Positions 1-8,746 of a stretch of 64,000 nucleotides of DNA are shown here, in pieces (the first letter of the stretch is position 1; each line of letters begins with the position of its first letter). This DNA is from Pseudomonas parasichuanensis (GTDB lineage: Bacteria; Pseudomonadota; Gammaproteobacteria; Pseudomonadales; Pseudomonadaceae), in contig NZ_BQHO01000001.1 in assembly GCF_021601385.1 (NCBI RefSeq), positions 1 through 64,000 of the forward strand, in the 5' to 3' direction. The position numbers and the translations under genes are program-made. The notes under the pieces were generated by a model. That model saw only the letters and a program-made list of their open reading frames with translations, was not told the origin of the DNA and did no database searches.

Positions 1-642
1 CACCCCGCGCCCCACCGCAAACCACTCAAACGCCTCCACCGGCAAACACTGCTCATTCGCCACCCGCTCAGCCTCAGCAGCCGTCACCTGCGGATCAATC
101 CACATCCGCGCATGCTCCGGTCCCAAAACCACCGGCCGCCGATCATGAATATCCACCATCCCCGCATCACTGGCCGCGGTAATGATCACAAACCCATCCC
201 CCTCGTTCGCCTCCAACCCCACCCGCACCTCGGCCAGCGCCGCCATGAACATCGGCGCGCCACTTTTCAGGCGAATGAAATACGGCTGCTTGCGCTTCGG
301 GTCCTGCGGGTCGGCCACCCACTCATACCACCCATCCGCCATCACCAGCGCTCGGCCCTGGGGCCACAGGGCCTTGAAGAACTTGCCGGTGGTCACGGTC
401 TCGACGCGGGCGTTGATCGGCGCGGGGCGTTTGTCCCTGGCCCAGAACGGCGCCCAACCCCAATGGCAGGGGTCGATGCGCAAGCCGTCTTCGGCGTTGT
501 GCAGCACCAGCACGCGGCTGCCGGGGGCGACGTTGTAGCGGGCGATGGGGTGGTTATCGTAGCCGCTGACCACGTCCTGCTCGGCCTGCAGTTCGCGCAG
601 GTAGTCAGCCAGGCCCTGGTACTGGGCGAAGCGTCCGCACAT
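1..642 (-). CDS. yedK: SRAP/YedK-family abasic-site protein, C-terminus beyond window
   Basis: This gene encodes a SRAP-domain protein (YedK/HMCES family), which crosslinks to abasic sites in single-stranded DNA through the residue-2 cysteine exposed after Met removal. The reverse-strand frame starts MCGRF at 642, giving the catalytic Cys2. It continues with the family motifs INAR (catalytic Asn) and DGWYEW (catalytic Glu). The frame stays open to base 1 (214 codons), so the C-terminal His motif lies outside the window. A purine-rich site (GGGGGAG) precedes the ATG. The gene is divergent from umuD across about 100 bp that holds a LexA box, so shared SOS control is plausible. The family call is secure; the SOS control is inference. 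Confidence 0.93.
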   Translation of the reverse strand, partial: MCGRFAQYQGLADYLRELQAEQDVVSGYDNHPIARYNVAPGSRVLVLHNAEDGLRIDPCHWGWAPFWARDKRPAPINARVETVTTGKFFKALWPQGRALVMADGWYEWVADPQDPKRKQPYFIRLKSGAPMFMAALAEVRVGLEANEGDGFVIITAASDAGMVDIHDRRPVVLGPEHARMWIDPQVTAAEAERVANEQCLPVEAFEWFAVGRGV

Positions 643-709
643 GGTGTGTCTCCCCCATTTGTCGAAATTTCCTACGCCGAAATTGACCGGCGCCTGGAAT
701 GGCTTTTAA

Positions 710-725
710 CTGTATATACATACAG
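710..725. promoter_or_regulatory. LexA-type SOS box
   Basis: CTGTATATACATACAG is a near-perfect CTG-N10-CAG palindrome of the gammaproteobacterial LexA type. It lies 19 bp upstream of the umuD start at 745 and 67 bp from the divergent yedK start. It probably represses umuDC and possibly yedK until DNA damage. Confidence 0.9.
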
Positions 726-744
726 TTTATTTCAAGGCTGCGTC

Positions 745-1176
745 ATGACCGCCATCCTCGGCCCGATCGCCTGCGGGAGTGCTTCGCTCCCGCGCTACCT
801 GTTTCGCGTACCGGCGGGCTTCCCGTCGCCGGCGGCGGACCATATGGAGCAACCGCTGTCACTGGACGACCTGTTCAACCTGCGTGCGCCGCACATGTAC
901 CTGGTCAGGATAGACGGCGACAGCATGCAGGGCGCCGGGATCTTCGACGGCGACCTGGTGATCGTCGACCGCGCCCTGGAGGCGCGCCACGGGCATATCG
1001 TCATCGCGGCGGTCAACGGCGAGCCGCTGTGCAAGCGCCTGCACCGGGTCGGTGGCGAGGTGGCGCTGCGCTCGGAGAACCCGCGCTACCCGCCGCGCTA
1101 CATCCTCGAAGGCGACGAGCTGGCGATCTGGGGCGTGGTGACTTTCAGTGTGCGCAGCCATGACCCCAACGCCTGA
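745..1176 (+). CDS. umuD: UmuD/RulA translesion synthesis accessory protein
   Basis: A 143-residue S24-family protein of the UmuD/RulA type. RecA filaments stimulate its self-cleavage to UmuD', which joins UmuC to form DNA polymerase V. The cleavage site Ala24-Gly25 sits in VPAGF, the nucleophile is Ser60 in GDSMQ, and the general base is Lys97 in LCKRL; these are the same residue numbers as in E. coli UmuD. I chose the ATG at 745 because it gives the standard length and follows the LexA box. A longer open frame from 112 is only the reverse shadow of yedK. The gene overlaps the umuC start at 1160. It appears intact although its partner umuC is interrupted. Confidence 0.95.
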   Translation: MTAILGPIACGSASLPRYLFRVPAGFPSPAADHMEQPLSLDDLFNLRAPHMYLVRIDGDSMQGAGIFDGDLVIVDRALEARHGHIVIAAVNGEPLCKRLHRVGGEVALRSENPRYPPRYILEGDELAIWGVVTFSVRSHDPNA

Positions 1177-1280
1177 GCCGGTGTTCGCGCTGATCGACTG
1201 CAACAGCTTCTACGCCAGCTGCGAGCGGGTGTTCCGGCCAGACCTTGCGCGCACGCCGATCGTGGTGCTGAGCAACAACG
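1160..1280 (+). pseudogene. umuC: umuC/rulB 5' fragment, interrupted by integrative element
   Basis: The first 40 codons of umuC (Y-family polymerase V catalytic subunit), beginning [20 protein letters not shown], overlap the end of umuD. The frame breaks at the integrative element after LSNN plus one base. Translation would run into the element and stop at the TAG at 1301-1303, giving a 47-residue dead product. The rest of the gene resumes at 10686. Joining base 1280 to 10687 restores LSNNDGCVIARS, the normal family sequence. Polymerase V function should therefore be lost unless the element excises or another copy exists. Confidence 0.95.
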
Positions 1281-1303
1281 ATCTGAGGGGTGGGAATCGT
1301 TAG
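1281..1303 (+). repeat. left terminal inverted motif of the element
   Basis: ATCTGA, 12 bp, GTTAG. It mirrors the right end with identical spacing. In a circular form the two ends would abut as CTAAC-N12-TCAGAT-N6-ATCTGA-N12-GTTAG, a plausible tyrosine-recombinase core site with a 6-bp crossover spacer. Confidence 0.8.
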
Positions 1304-1401
1304 TAAATCCTGTAGAGTCCGCGCCACCTTCTGAACCCCTCTGGAACAGCAGTTTCCAGGCTTCATAAGGCAATCCATTGGAAGTGTTTTAGGGCAGCGG
1401 C

Positions 1402-2559
1402 ATGAGGCTGGTATTCGCAACAAAAGACCTAGCATTAGCAGGTCGATCCTTTGAAGGCTTTCCGTTGCTGATTGGGTCAGAGGGATGGCCAGTCGAGCCA
1501 GCTCAATCCTTCCTTTGGCACACGCTTATCGAGTCAGGTGAGGCCCTAAGCGATTTGACTTGGGAAGCCTATGGACGGCGTCTGTACGATTACTTTGCCT
1601 TCCTGGAAGCCAATGGATTGGGCTGGGACGAGGAAAGCCCGGCTCACGGTCTGAGTGCTCTGTCGAGGTACAGGGATTGGTCGAGCGGAGAATTAGCACT
1701 TGATCCCGGCACGGTGAACAATCGTCTGGCCTTGATCGTGAGGTTCTACCGATGGGCTAAGCAGCGCAACCTGATAACTGTGCTGCCCTTCGGTGAGAAA
1801 AGGGTAAGAGTTGCCCAACATTCCGGTCTTCTCAGTCATATCGCTCTGCCCGGAGCCGAGAGCACGAAAGTTTCGGTGATGGTTCGCGACCGAAAGCGCT
1901 TGACCAAATTCCTGACCAAGGATCAAGTCAAGGTATGCCTTGCCCTGGATACCGATCCAAGCCACCAGATATTGTTCCACCTCATGGTGCGTACCGGCCT
2001 TCGCTCCTGTGAAGCGAGGTCTTTTCCTCTCAAATATGTGTTCAACCCCAGGTTGAAGAAGGGACTGCGCCCAAGGCAAATGATCAGTGTTGCTCTTGAT
2101 CCTTCAGACATGCATATCAAGTACGACCGGCCTAGAACTATCGACGTGCCATGGTCGTTGATGGAGAGCATGTGGTCTTACTCCCTTCACCAACGAGAGG
2201 TTCGTAAGTCCAATGGTGATGGACGTGTTACCGCGCTGCTGCTGACTAATGAAGGCAGGCATTATTCAAAAGATTCCGTAGTGGACGTTATGAAGTCCTA
2301 TGAAAGAAAGTGCGGTTTCTATGTTCGGGCCCACATGCTACGCCACACCTATGGGACTTATACCTTGCTTGCTCTTCGAAAAAGCAAAGAGTTTGAAGGT
2401 GAGCCATTGTTGTATGTCCGAGATAGGCTGGGGCATTCAGATGTGCAAACAACTATGATCTATTTGCATCTCATAAACCAGCTTGAAGCCCAATCCGTCC
2501 TTGCTCACGAGGACGAAATTGACATGATGTTTATGACTGATTCGGTTTCGCGTATTTGA
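1402..2559 (+). CDS. intA: tyrosine recombinase IntA of SE-type element
   Basis: A 385-residue phage-integrase-family recombinase. The catalytic set is visible: Arg201 in GLRSCEA, His311 and Arg314 in HMLRHTYG, His345 in LGHSDVQ and nucleophile Tyr354 in MIYLH. The N-terminal half resembles a SAM-like core-binding domain (YDYFAFLEANG, VNNRLALIVRFYRWA). The ATG lies 99 bp inside the left end of the element. It heads a four-gene run; the next gene begins 10 bp after its stop. It presumably catalyses one of the strand exchanges for insertion or circularization. Base composition is more AT-rich than the host genes. Confidence 0.93.
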   Translation: MRLVFATKDLALAGRSFEGFPLLIGSEGWPVEPAQSFLWHTLIESGEALSDLTWEAYGRRLYDYFAFLEANGLGWDEESPAHGLSALSRYRDWSSGELALDPGTVNNRLALIVRFYRWAKQRNLITVLPFGEKRVRVAQHSGLLSHIALPGAESTKVSVMVRDRKRLTKFLTKDQVKVCLALDTDPSHQILFHLMVRTGLRSCEARSFPLKYVFNPRLKKGLRPRQMISVALDPSDMHIKYDRPRTIDVPWSLMESMWSYSLHQREVRKSNGDGRVTALLLTNEGRHYSKDSVVDVMKSYERKCGFYVRAHMLRHTYGTYTLLALRKSKEFEGEPLLYVRDRLGHSDVQTTMIYLHLINQLEAQSVLAHEDEIDMMFMTDSVSRI

Positions 2560-2569
2560 GGTAGCACCA

Positions 2570-4177
2570 TTGGCTCGGCAAAAAAGCTACAAGGCGGTTA
2601 TGCGGTCGGTTACAAAAGGATTCGAGGCTGTCGAAGATGATATCAAGATTGACCTGCCGAGAAACCCGAGAAACCACAGGCAACTCGATCATACGAAATA
2701 TTTAGGCTTGGGCTTCGACGCTTGGGCAATTCAAAGTCTTCACGTTATCAAAGCTTTGCTACAAGGAGGAAACTTCTCAGTGACGACCTTGATTGGTTAC
2801 TCTACGAACGGGCTGAGATTTTTTATAAATTTCTTGAGTGGAGGTTCGGTCAAGTCGCCACCTGCAACGCCAAACAGTCTTACCAAAAGCCACTTGGATC
2901 GATACGTCTCTTGGCTGAGGCTAAAATACCCTAACGGCTCGACAGCCAAGAATTACTATACTAGCTTCAAGTCGTTAGTTGTTGTTTTGGCTGAATATGG
3001 ATTTATTGAAGTTAATCTTGACGATCTTTTGCCCCTCAATCCATTTCCTAATAATTCGCAGAGCACTAAAGATGCAGATCCGCTCACCTTGGGTGAAATG
3101 CAAAGGCTGATTGGCGCTTTGAAGTCAGATCTTATTGCCATCCATAAGGGTACATTCCTTGGAAATGGCGCGGAGGCGATGGCTGTATTGCTACTAATTA
3201 CTGCGGCAAGGTCTGGAATCAATACTACGCCGCTCTTGGAGATGAAAAGGGATGCCCTACAGCCTCACCCATTTATTCCTAATCTCAGGTTGATTACTAC
3301 CGTCAAACGTCGAGGTAAAGGCGCACAGAGCAAAACAATCCGTCAGACTAATCTGCTAGATGAGTACAGTGCTATTCCCCTGGATGGGGTGGCAGTCCTC
3401 AATAAGGCGCTGGAGATTTCTAAGCCACTCGTAGCACTGGCACCTGATGAAATATCTTCATGTGTGTGGTTATATCGCTCGGGCCAGCCTGGCCGCTCGA
3501 ACGACATCGTTACCCTTACACCCGGTGCTTTATATGTCACGGCAAAAAGCATTTGTGAGCGTCATGCGCTTCAGGATGATCAAGGCAATCGGCTAAATGT
3601 CACGCTTAGTCGGCTGCGAAAGACTATGGAAAGCCGTTTGTGGAAACTGAGCGGTGGCGACATTATAGAAGTTTCCTCCGTTATGGGTCATACCCCTGGT
3701 GTCGCCGATAATCACTATTTGAAAATCAACGATGAGATCAAGGTCGACGGGGCGACATTTGTTGGGGAGGCTTTTCCGGACAAACTACGTGGCATAAACG
3801 TCATACCAACCCCACCAGGCGGCTGCAAAGATAGCCTTTACGGTAGTCTGGCACCAAAGGATGGCGTCAATCATTGTTCTGAATTCATCCACTGCCTCGG
3901 TTGCCCTAGCTATGCAATTGTAGGCACCTTGGAGGACTTATACCGGCTGTTCAGCTACCAACAATTCTTGTATGCAGAAGTCGAATACTTTCTCACGGAC
4001 GAGTGGGGCGCATGGCGCAAGCGTCAGTTTGACTATATTCGATTGATAGATGATTTCACCCAGAAGTTTGATCTTGCATTGGTTTCGCAAGCAAGGGCTC
4101 AGGCTGAGTCATCTCCGCACTTGTTCTGGGCTAAAAAAATCGAGTTCATGAAGAAAAAATTGGGCGGCGAAATTTGA
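2570..4177 (+). CDS. tyrosine-recombinase-fold protein, catalytically degenerate (Tfp-like)
   Basis: A 535-residue protein between two active recombinases. It keeps the fold: Arg214 in TAARSGINTTPL, an LSRLRKTMESR helix, VMGHTPGVADNHYLKI near residue 380, and a Cys-rich tail (HCSEFIHCLGCPSYA). The box II H-x-x-R histidine is replaced (LSRLRK), so it is probably inactive and structural or regulatory. This is exactly the pattern described for SEs, where only two of the three recombinase-like proteins carry full catalytic residues. The start is TTG at 2570 with GAGGT upstream; no better ATG is near. It overlaps intB by 4 bp. The name Tfp is from memory of the SE literature. Confidence 0.87.
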   Translation: MARQKSYKAVMRSVTKGFEAVEDDIKIDLPRNPRNHRQLDHTKYLGLGFDAWAIQSLHVIKALLQGGNFSVTTLIGYSTNGLRFFINFLSGGSVKSPPATPNSLTKSHLDRYVSWLRLKYPNGSTAKNYYTSFKSLVVVLAEYGFIEVNLDDLLPLNPFPNNSQSTKDADPLTLGEMQRLIGALKSDLIAIHKGTFLGNGAEAMAVLLLITAARSGINTTPLLEMKRDALQPHPFIPNLRLITTVKRRGKGAQSKTIRQTNLLDEYSAIPLDGVAVLNKALEISKPLVALAPDEISSCVWLYRSGQPGRSNDIVTLTPGALYVTAKSICERHALQDDQGNRLNVTLSRLRKTMESRLWKLSGGDIIEVSSVMGHTPGVADNHYLKINDEIKVDGATFVGEAFPDKLRGINVIPTPPGGCKDSLYGSLAPKDGVNHCSEFIHCLGCPSYAIVGTLEDLYRLFSYQQFLYAEVEYFLTDEWGAWRKRQFDYIRLIDDFTQKFDLALVSQARAQAESSPHLFWAKKIEFMKKKLGGEI

Positions 4178-6015
4178 GCATAAGAACCACGAATGCGGTG
4201 TTAAAGGCATATGATGTCCTCATCGCACAGCCAGTTTCAGCGAATGGTCTAAGTCCCGCAGAGCGGGATGCAATCGTGATCAGCGCTATCGTTAATGAAG
4301 ATGGAGAAACCTTCGTTCTTAGCAGGTTTGGCGATGCACAGTGGGATCTTCGCCCGTTTTTTGATCAGGCCAATATTGCTCATTCTTATAAATTCATCAA
4401 CTGGGATATGGGCATGCCTCGGGCGCTTATTGATGACTGCAAAGCTGTTGCTTATGCTTGGTTTAAAAGAGGAATGCCTAGATCCAAACCTCCTATCGCA
4501 CGGGGCATTACTACTTTCGCCGTCGTCAGCGTGATGCCTTTTGTTCGCTGGTTAAACAATCTAGGAGTTTCAAGCTTTGCAGATGTCCGTCCGATCCATG
4601 TCAGCAATTACGTTCATCATTGCAAATATGAATTGAAGTTAAGGCCTCTCCCGCTGTATGGGCGATTACGGGTTATTGATTTTCTTTGGGTGTTTTCTGT
4701 CGACACGATGTTTCCCATTCAGAGTTATCCTTGGGGTAATTCGACATTGTGGCGGATTTGTGGGGTCGCGAATGTAAAAGGGTTGGGTGCTGCCACTAAA
4801 AACGTCGGGCGAACAGATATCATTCCTCATGATGAACAATCTAGGATTTTCAACTATTGCGAAAGCATTGTCCGGGAGATGAAGGCCGAATTGGCAGTCA
4901 ATGGTATTGGATATCATCCTAGTGATGAACGGATGGCAATTCGTTGCAGAGATGCTGTTCTGTATATAGTTTCAATCACTAGCGGCATGCGCAATGACGA
5001 GGCAATTGGAATTGAGGTTGGCGCTTGGCGCAAAGAGTTAAGAAATGGAATTAATTTTTGCTGGGTGACCACAGTCGAGCACAAGACAGGTAAAGGCCAA
5101 GTCGAATATCTTGTGCCAGAACTAACGATTGAAGCTTTAAGTCTTTTGGCAAAATATTCAGCACCCATCAGAAAAGAGCTGGATGAAGAGATTAGACAGC
5201 TTGCAAGCAATCGGGATTTTTCGTATTCAACTGAACATCTCCTTAGGCTCGAAAAAGCCCGAAAAGACGCGAATAAACTATTTTTGGGACGAAACACACA
5301 AGGAGGGAAAGTTCAGGAAAGCCATCATGTTGAGGCTCTCAGCGGGCAAGCATCCAATGCTGCGTTTGACCGTATAGCTAAAGCCGCTGGAAGCGATTGG
5401 CCGTTGAGGACGCATCAATGCAGGCGAACATATGCAAGATGCTTTGTAGAATCCCGTATGGGCCGCACTTCATTGATCTACCTCAAATGGCAGTTCAAAC
5501 ACAGCAGCATGAGTATGACCCAACTCTATGCATCCAATCCGCAGCAAGACCTGACTCTCTTTGATGAGATCTTCCAGCAGATGACAGAGTTTAAAATTGA
5601 CCTGATCGAATCATGGCTCGATGATCAGCCACTGGCAGGGGGCGCTGGCGAAAAGATTGTGGAATTGCGGGCAATTCCAATCAAGGATAGAGCTGCTTTG
5701 CTTGCCCAGACCGCCCCACATGCCAACATTCGTGCGACTGGACACGGCTGGTGCATCGCCACAGAGCGGGGCTGCGGAGGTGCTGGTCTATACGAAGCCA
5801 CACGGTGTCCAGGGTGCAAAAATTCGGTGATCGATGAAGTCTTCGCCAGCACTTGGCAGGACATCTACATTCAACAGCGAGAGCTGATAAAAATTGAGGA
5901 TGCAGGCCCGGCTGTTAGGCAGCGCGCAGAACGCGACTTGCAGGTTGCACTAGATGTAATTACCAGCCTTGGCCTTTCTCCAGTTGAGGAAATGGAGGAG
6001 GCGGCAAATGACTAG
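4174..6015 (+). CDS. intB: tyrosine recombinase IntB of SE-type element
   Basis: A 613-residue recombinase with a complete catalytic set: Arg273 in SGMRNDEA, His414 and Arg417 in THQCRRTYA, His443 in FKHSSMSM and Tyr452 in QLYASN. A long C-terminal extension carries Cys pairs (GWCIATERGCGG, CPGC), possibly a zinc-binding region. The start is TTG at 4174 inside the TTGA overlap with the preceding stop, indicating translational coupling. The 3' end overlaps the next gene. It is likely the second active recombinase; which of IntA and IntB acts on which end cannot be read from sequence. Confidence 0.92.
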   Translation: MSIRTTNAVLKAYDVLIAQPVSANGLSPAERDAIVISAIVNEDGETFVLSRFGDAQWDLRPFFDQANIAHSYKFINWDMGMPRALIDDCKAVAYAWFKRGMPRSKPPIARGITTFAVVSVMPFVRWLNNLGVSSFADVRPIHVSNYVHHCKYELKLRPLPLYGRLRVIDFLWVFSVDTMFPIQSYPWGNSTLWRICGVANVKGLGAATKNVGRTDIIPHDEQSRIFNYCESIVREMKAELAVNGIGYHPSDERMAIRCRDAVLYIVSITSGMRNDEAIGIEVGAWRKELRNGINFCWVTTVEHKTGKGQVEYLVPELTIEALSLLAKYSAPIRKELDEEIRQLASNRDFSYSTEHLLRLEKARKDANKLFLGRNTQGGKVQESHHVEALSGQASNAAFDRIAKAAGSDWPLRTHQCRRTYARCFVESRMGRTSLIYLKWQFKHSSMSMTQLYASNPQQDLTLFDEIFQQMTEFKIDLIESWLDDQPLAGGAGEKIVELRAIPIKDRAALLAQTAPHANIRATGHGWCIATERGCGGAGLYEATRCPGCKNSVIDEVFASTWQDIYIQQRELIKIEDAGPAVRQRAERDLQVALDVITSLGLSPVEEMEEAAND

Positions 6016-6424
6016 ACAGGCGGTGGGCCCTGACTCTCCTATTCGCTCCAGGTCGAAGACACTCGCCGCGCTCAACAAGGTCGTCGACGATCTCATTGCT
6101 GGTGACGGAAAGCTTTCCATCACATCCGTTGCCCGTGCCGCAGGTGTGACTCCGGGACTCATCCATAACACTTACCCAAGCATAGCGGAAAGGATTCGCA
6201 ACATCGTTGGCAAGTCGGTGCGAGCCCAGCGAGACTCTAAGCATCAAGCGTTGATGAGCGAGAAAGAAAAGAACAGGGTGCTCCGTGCAGAGAATGATCA
6301 GCTTTTAGCGGAGGTAGCTCGGCTGGCTTCGGTTAACCAGCGACTAATATTCGAGATGATTCAGCTGAAGGCGGTTGCCAACGGTAAGGTCACCGCACTC
6401 CCTCTGAAACCAGGGCCCAACTAG
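6008..6424 (+). CDS. SE recombination auxiliary protein (DUF6262/TnpC-like)
   Basis: A 138-residue protein with an N-terminal helix-turn-helix-like segment (LSITSVARAAGVTPGLIHNTYP) and a C-terminal coiled coil (about residues 65-115, rich in K/E/L with heptad-like leucines). This architecture matches TnpC of Tn554 (DUF6262) and the small fourth gene of SEs. The ATG at 6008 is preceded by GGAGG and overlaps the intB stop (ATGACTAG), so I prefer it to the upstream start at 5969. It probably helps the recombinases choose or pair the ends. Confidence 0.82.
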   Translation: MTRQAVGPDSPIRSRSKTLAALNKVVDDLIAGDGKLSITSVARAAGVTPGLIHNTYPSIAERIRNIVGKSVRAQRDSKHQALMSEKEKNRVLRAENDQLLAEVARLASVNQRLIFEMIQLKAVANGKVTALPLKPGPN

Positions 6425-6430
6425 GCCCTG
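6411..6430 (+). terminator. hairpin at end of the recombinase operon
   Basis: CAGGGCC-CAACTA-GGCCCTG is a perfect 7-bp stem with a 6-base loop that spans the stop codon of the auxiliary gene. No clear U-tract follows. It may act as a terminator or as transcript-end protection between the recombinase and cargo modules. Confidence 0.5.
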
Positions 6431-6513
6431 ATGGGGAACCCGCAGAATTCGTAAAAATCGCACGCTAACAGTTCAAGCGTCCCGGCCACGCCTGACTGTA
6501 GCTTGTTGACTGG

Positions 6514-7476
6514 TCAGTCTGTCTCGCGGGTAAAGCGATAGAACAAGTTCGGCTCGCTGACCACGTACAAATACCCTTCATCGTCGATGGTTACGCCTTC
6601 GGCTTGGGGTATGCCTTTCAGCAAACCAGCAAACCCCCTCGCCAAGGAGCGGAAACTCACCACCTTGCCCTCATCGGTGATTTCAATCAGCAGTTTCGAC
6701 TCGTCGCTGAGCAATATCAGGTGGCCACTCTGTTGATCGAAGACGACCGAAGACAAGTCAGTGGCAAATACCTTGTCCTTTACCAAGTTGGACAGGTCGC
6801 GCACGTGCAGGGAAAAACCTCCTGCCAGGCTGGCACGAAGGCCGCCCACTTCCAGCAATTGGCGAGGGTCACGCTCCTTGGTCACAAACAAGCGATCACC
6901 TTTCAGGTCGTAGGCGAGCCCTTCAAGGCCTTTGTTGTCCGCCTTGCCAAGTGCCAAGGTCAGAGCTGGATACTGGTCTCGGCTCAATGAGCGACCGGGA
7001 GAAAGCTTACTGCCTTCGGCGAGGGGGACATCCACGATAACAAGGCTCTGCCGGCGCTCCTCGGCGATTACCAGTTGGCCGTTGCCGGCATAGGACACCG
7101 CCTCCACATCGTGGAAACCGTCCAGGCTATAGCGCCTTTCCACGTCACCGTCACGACTGAGGGCCAATAGTTCGTTTGGGCCGTTGGTAACCGCCCATAG
7201 CAGGTTCAGGTCAGGGTCGAAGGTCAGGCCCGAAAGGTTGTTGTCCACACCGGGAACCGGCTTAGCATCGAGCTCAACCCGATAGTCAGGCAGCCACACA
7301 GAGCGCTCCTGCCAATCGTCGGTGTGCCAGTGGGTCTTGATCCAGAAGTACAACCGATCATCAAGGTGATGGGTGCGGACTTGGAATACGGTAAGCAATA
7401 CAAAGCACAGCAGTGCCCACATCCAGGCACTTGTTTTCTGTGTTCGGCCCAACCAGTTTTTAGCCATCAAATACAT
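6514..7476 (-). CDS. SdiA-regulated-domain (YjiK-like) membrane-anchored beta-propeller protein
   Basis: A 320-residue protein with one N-terminal membrane segment (MWALLCFVLLTVFQV) followed by an extracytoplasmic region of repeats such as NNLSGLTFDPDLNLLWAVTN, KGLEGLAYDLKGDRLFVTKE and IPQAEGVTIDDEGYLYVVSE. These are typical of the SdiA-regulated (YjiK) beta-propeller family, whose biochemical role is unknown. It is the last gene of the cargo set, 46 bp after the zinc-finger gene. An alternative Met lies 3 codons in. It shows host-like GC, in contrast to the recombinase genes of the same element. Confidence 0.78.
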   Translation of the reverse strand: MYLMAKNWLGRTQKTSAWMWALLCFVLLTVFQVRTHHLDDRLYFWIKTHWHTDDWQERSVWLPDYRVELDAKPVPGVDNNLSGLTFDPDLNLLWAVTNGPNELLALSRDGDVERRYSLDGFHDVEAVSYAGNGQLVIAEERRQSLVIVDVPLAEGSKLSPGRSLSRDQYPALTLALGKADNKGLEGLAYDLKGDRLFVTKERDPRQLLEVGGLRASLAGGFSLHVRDLSNLVKDKVFATDLSSVVFDQQSGHLILLSDESKLLIEITDEGKVVSFRSLARGFAGLLKGIPQAEGVTIDDEGYLYVVSEPNLFYRFTRETD

Positions 7477-7521
7477 TAGAAGCCTCGTTAATTGGGACTG
7501 ACGTCACGAGCTGTCATGGTT

Positions 7522-7875
7522 TCAATCCGACTCGGCGCGGCTCGCACAGGTGATGCACAACGGCGTGGCCGGATCGAATTCCAGGCGGCCCGAGGCGATC
7601 AACTCGCCGCATTGGTTACACCAGCCATACTCGCCCTCGTGCCAACGCTTGAGGGCCAGCTGGAGGCGGACGCGTTCATGCTGCGCCCGACTGCGGATGG
7701 CATCGTTCATCGCTTGCTGCTGGAGTGCGTCCATCCTCGACAGACGCCCTACCTTGCTTTGATCCAACTCCACCGATTGCGAGCGAGACTCAGCGTCTTC
7801 CAGCAACCGATCCAGCTCGGCAGCCCGCTGTTCCAGTAGGGTCTTGAAATGGGCAAGATCGAGGGCGTCGTCCAT
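7522..7875 (-). CDS. DksA/TraR-type C4 zinc-finger protein
   Basis: A 117-residue protein. The first 75 residues are charged and helical, like a coiled coil. A four-Cys zinc finger follows (WCNQCGE ... PLCITCASRA). This matches small DksA/TraR homologues that bind the RNA polymerase secondary channel. It is shorter than DksA (about 150 residues) but longer than TraR. It starts 6 bp after the uspA stop in the same direction, so it is probably co-transcribed and may link the cargo genes to stress control. Whether it keeps the acidic tip residues needed for activity cannot be decided by eye. Confidence 0.85.
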   Translation of the reverse strand: MDDALDLAHFKTLLEQRAAELDRLLEDAESRSQSVELDQSKVGRLSRMDALQQQAMNDAIRSRAQHERVRLQLALKRWHEGEYGWCNQCGELIASGRLEFDPATPLCITCASRAESD

Positions 7876-7880
7876 GGCCG

Positions 7881-8732
7881 TTAGCGCAGCAGCAACAGTG
7901 GGCCAGTGGTGGTGCGCAGCATGCTGGTCGTGGTGCTGCCGACCAGAAACTGACGGATGCGCGAATGACCGTAGGCCCCCATCACCAGCAGGTCGATGCC
8001 GTGCTCTTTCTGATAGGCGTGCAAGGTAGGCTCTATCTCGCCGTTCAGGGTCTCGGCGCGAACAGTGAATCCGACGTTGAGCAGCACTTTCTGCGCCCAG
8101 TCCAGCTGCGCGGACGATTCGTCGTTCACTGGCCCAACCATCACCAGGTGGATCGGCAGCCCCTTCAGCAGGGGGCTGGCCGCCAGCATCTCCACACCCT
8201 TGCGGGTAGTAGCGCTGCCATCGAAGGCCAGCATCGCGCTCTCGGGCTTTTGGAAGTTGGCCGGGGTGACCAGGATTGGCCGGTGCATGATACGAATCAC
8301 GCTCTCCAGCTGGCTTCCGACATGCTGACTCAGACCGCCGCTAGACTCGCCTTGGCGACCGATGACCAATAGGCGCGTTTCGCTTTCCAGCTCTTGCAGG
8401 TTTTCCAGCAGATCGCCATGACGTTGCTTGGACTCCGGCGCGGTCACACCATCCGTCATGGCCCGCTCTTTCGCGGCCGTTAACATGATCCGCCCCTGCT
8501 CCAGGGCCAACTTACCGCGCTGTTCATCCAGGGAAGCAAGCTCATCGAGCAGATGCTCGCGGCTGCCAAGGCCGATATTGCCACTCAAGTCGGCCGCAAC
8601 TGGGTACTGGCGCTGATCCAGCACATGCAAGAAGGTCAGCGGGGCTTCCAGGCTCAGACTGGCCCAGGCTGCGTAGTCGCACACAGCTGGAGCCGAGGTG
8701 GAACCGTCGATACAGGCAATTACTTGGGTCAT
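7881..8732 (-). CDS. tandem universal stress protein (UspA family)
   Basis: A 283-residue protein with two Usp domains in tandem (about 1-145 and 150-283). The second domain has the ATP-binding pattern G-x2-G-x9-GS in GAYGHSRIRQFLVGS; the first has a weaker version (VIGRQGESSGGLSQHVGSQ). It lies 14 bp downstream of the SulP gene and 5 bp upstream of the DksA-like gene, as part of one cargo operon. SulP transporters are often found next to Usp proteins, so it may modulate the transporter or bind nucleotide during stress (inference). Confidence 0.9.
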   Translation of the reverse strand: MTQVIACIDGSTSAPAVCDYAAWASLSLEAPLTFLHVLDQRQYPVAADLSGNIGLGSREHLLDELASLDEQRGKLALEQGRIMLTAAKERAMTDGVTAPESKQRHGDLLENLQELESETRLLVIGRQGESSGGLSQHVGSQLESVIRIMHRPILVTPANFQKPESAMLAFDGSATTRKGVEMLAASPLLKGLPIHLVMVGPVNDESSAQLDWAQKVLLNVGFTVRAETLNGEIEPTLHAYQKEHGIDLLVMGAYGHSRIRQFLVGSTTTSMLRTTTGPLLLLR

Positions 8733-8746
8733 CGTTGTTCTCCTTC

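Noticed and set aside
112-744. N-terminal extension of the umuD frame
   Set aside because: It reads antisense through yedK and across the LexA box; UmuD homology and length start at 745.
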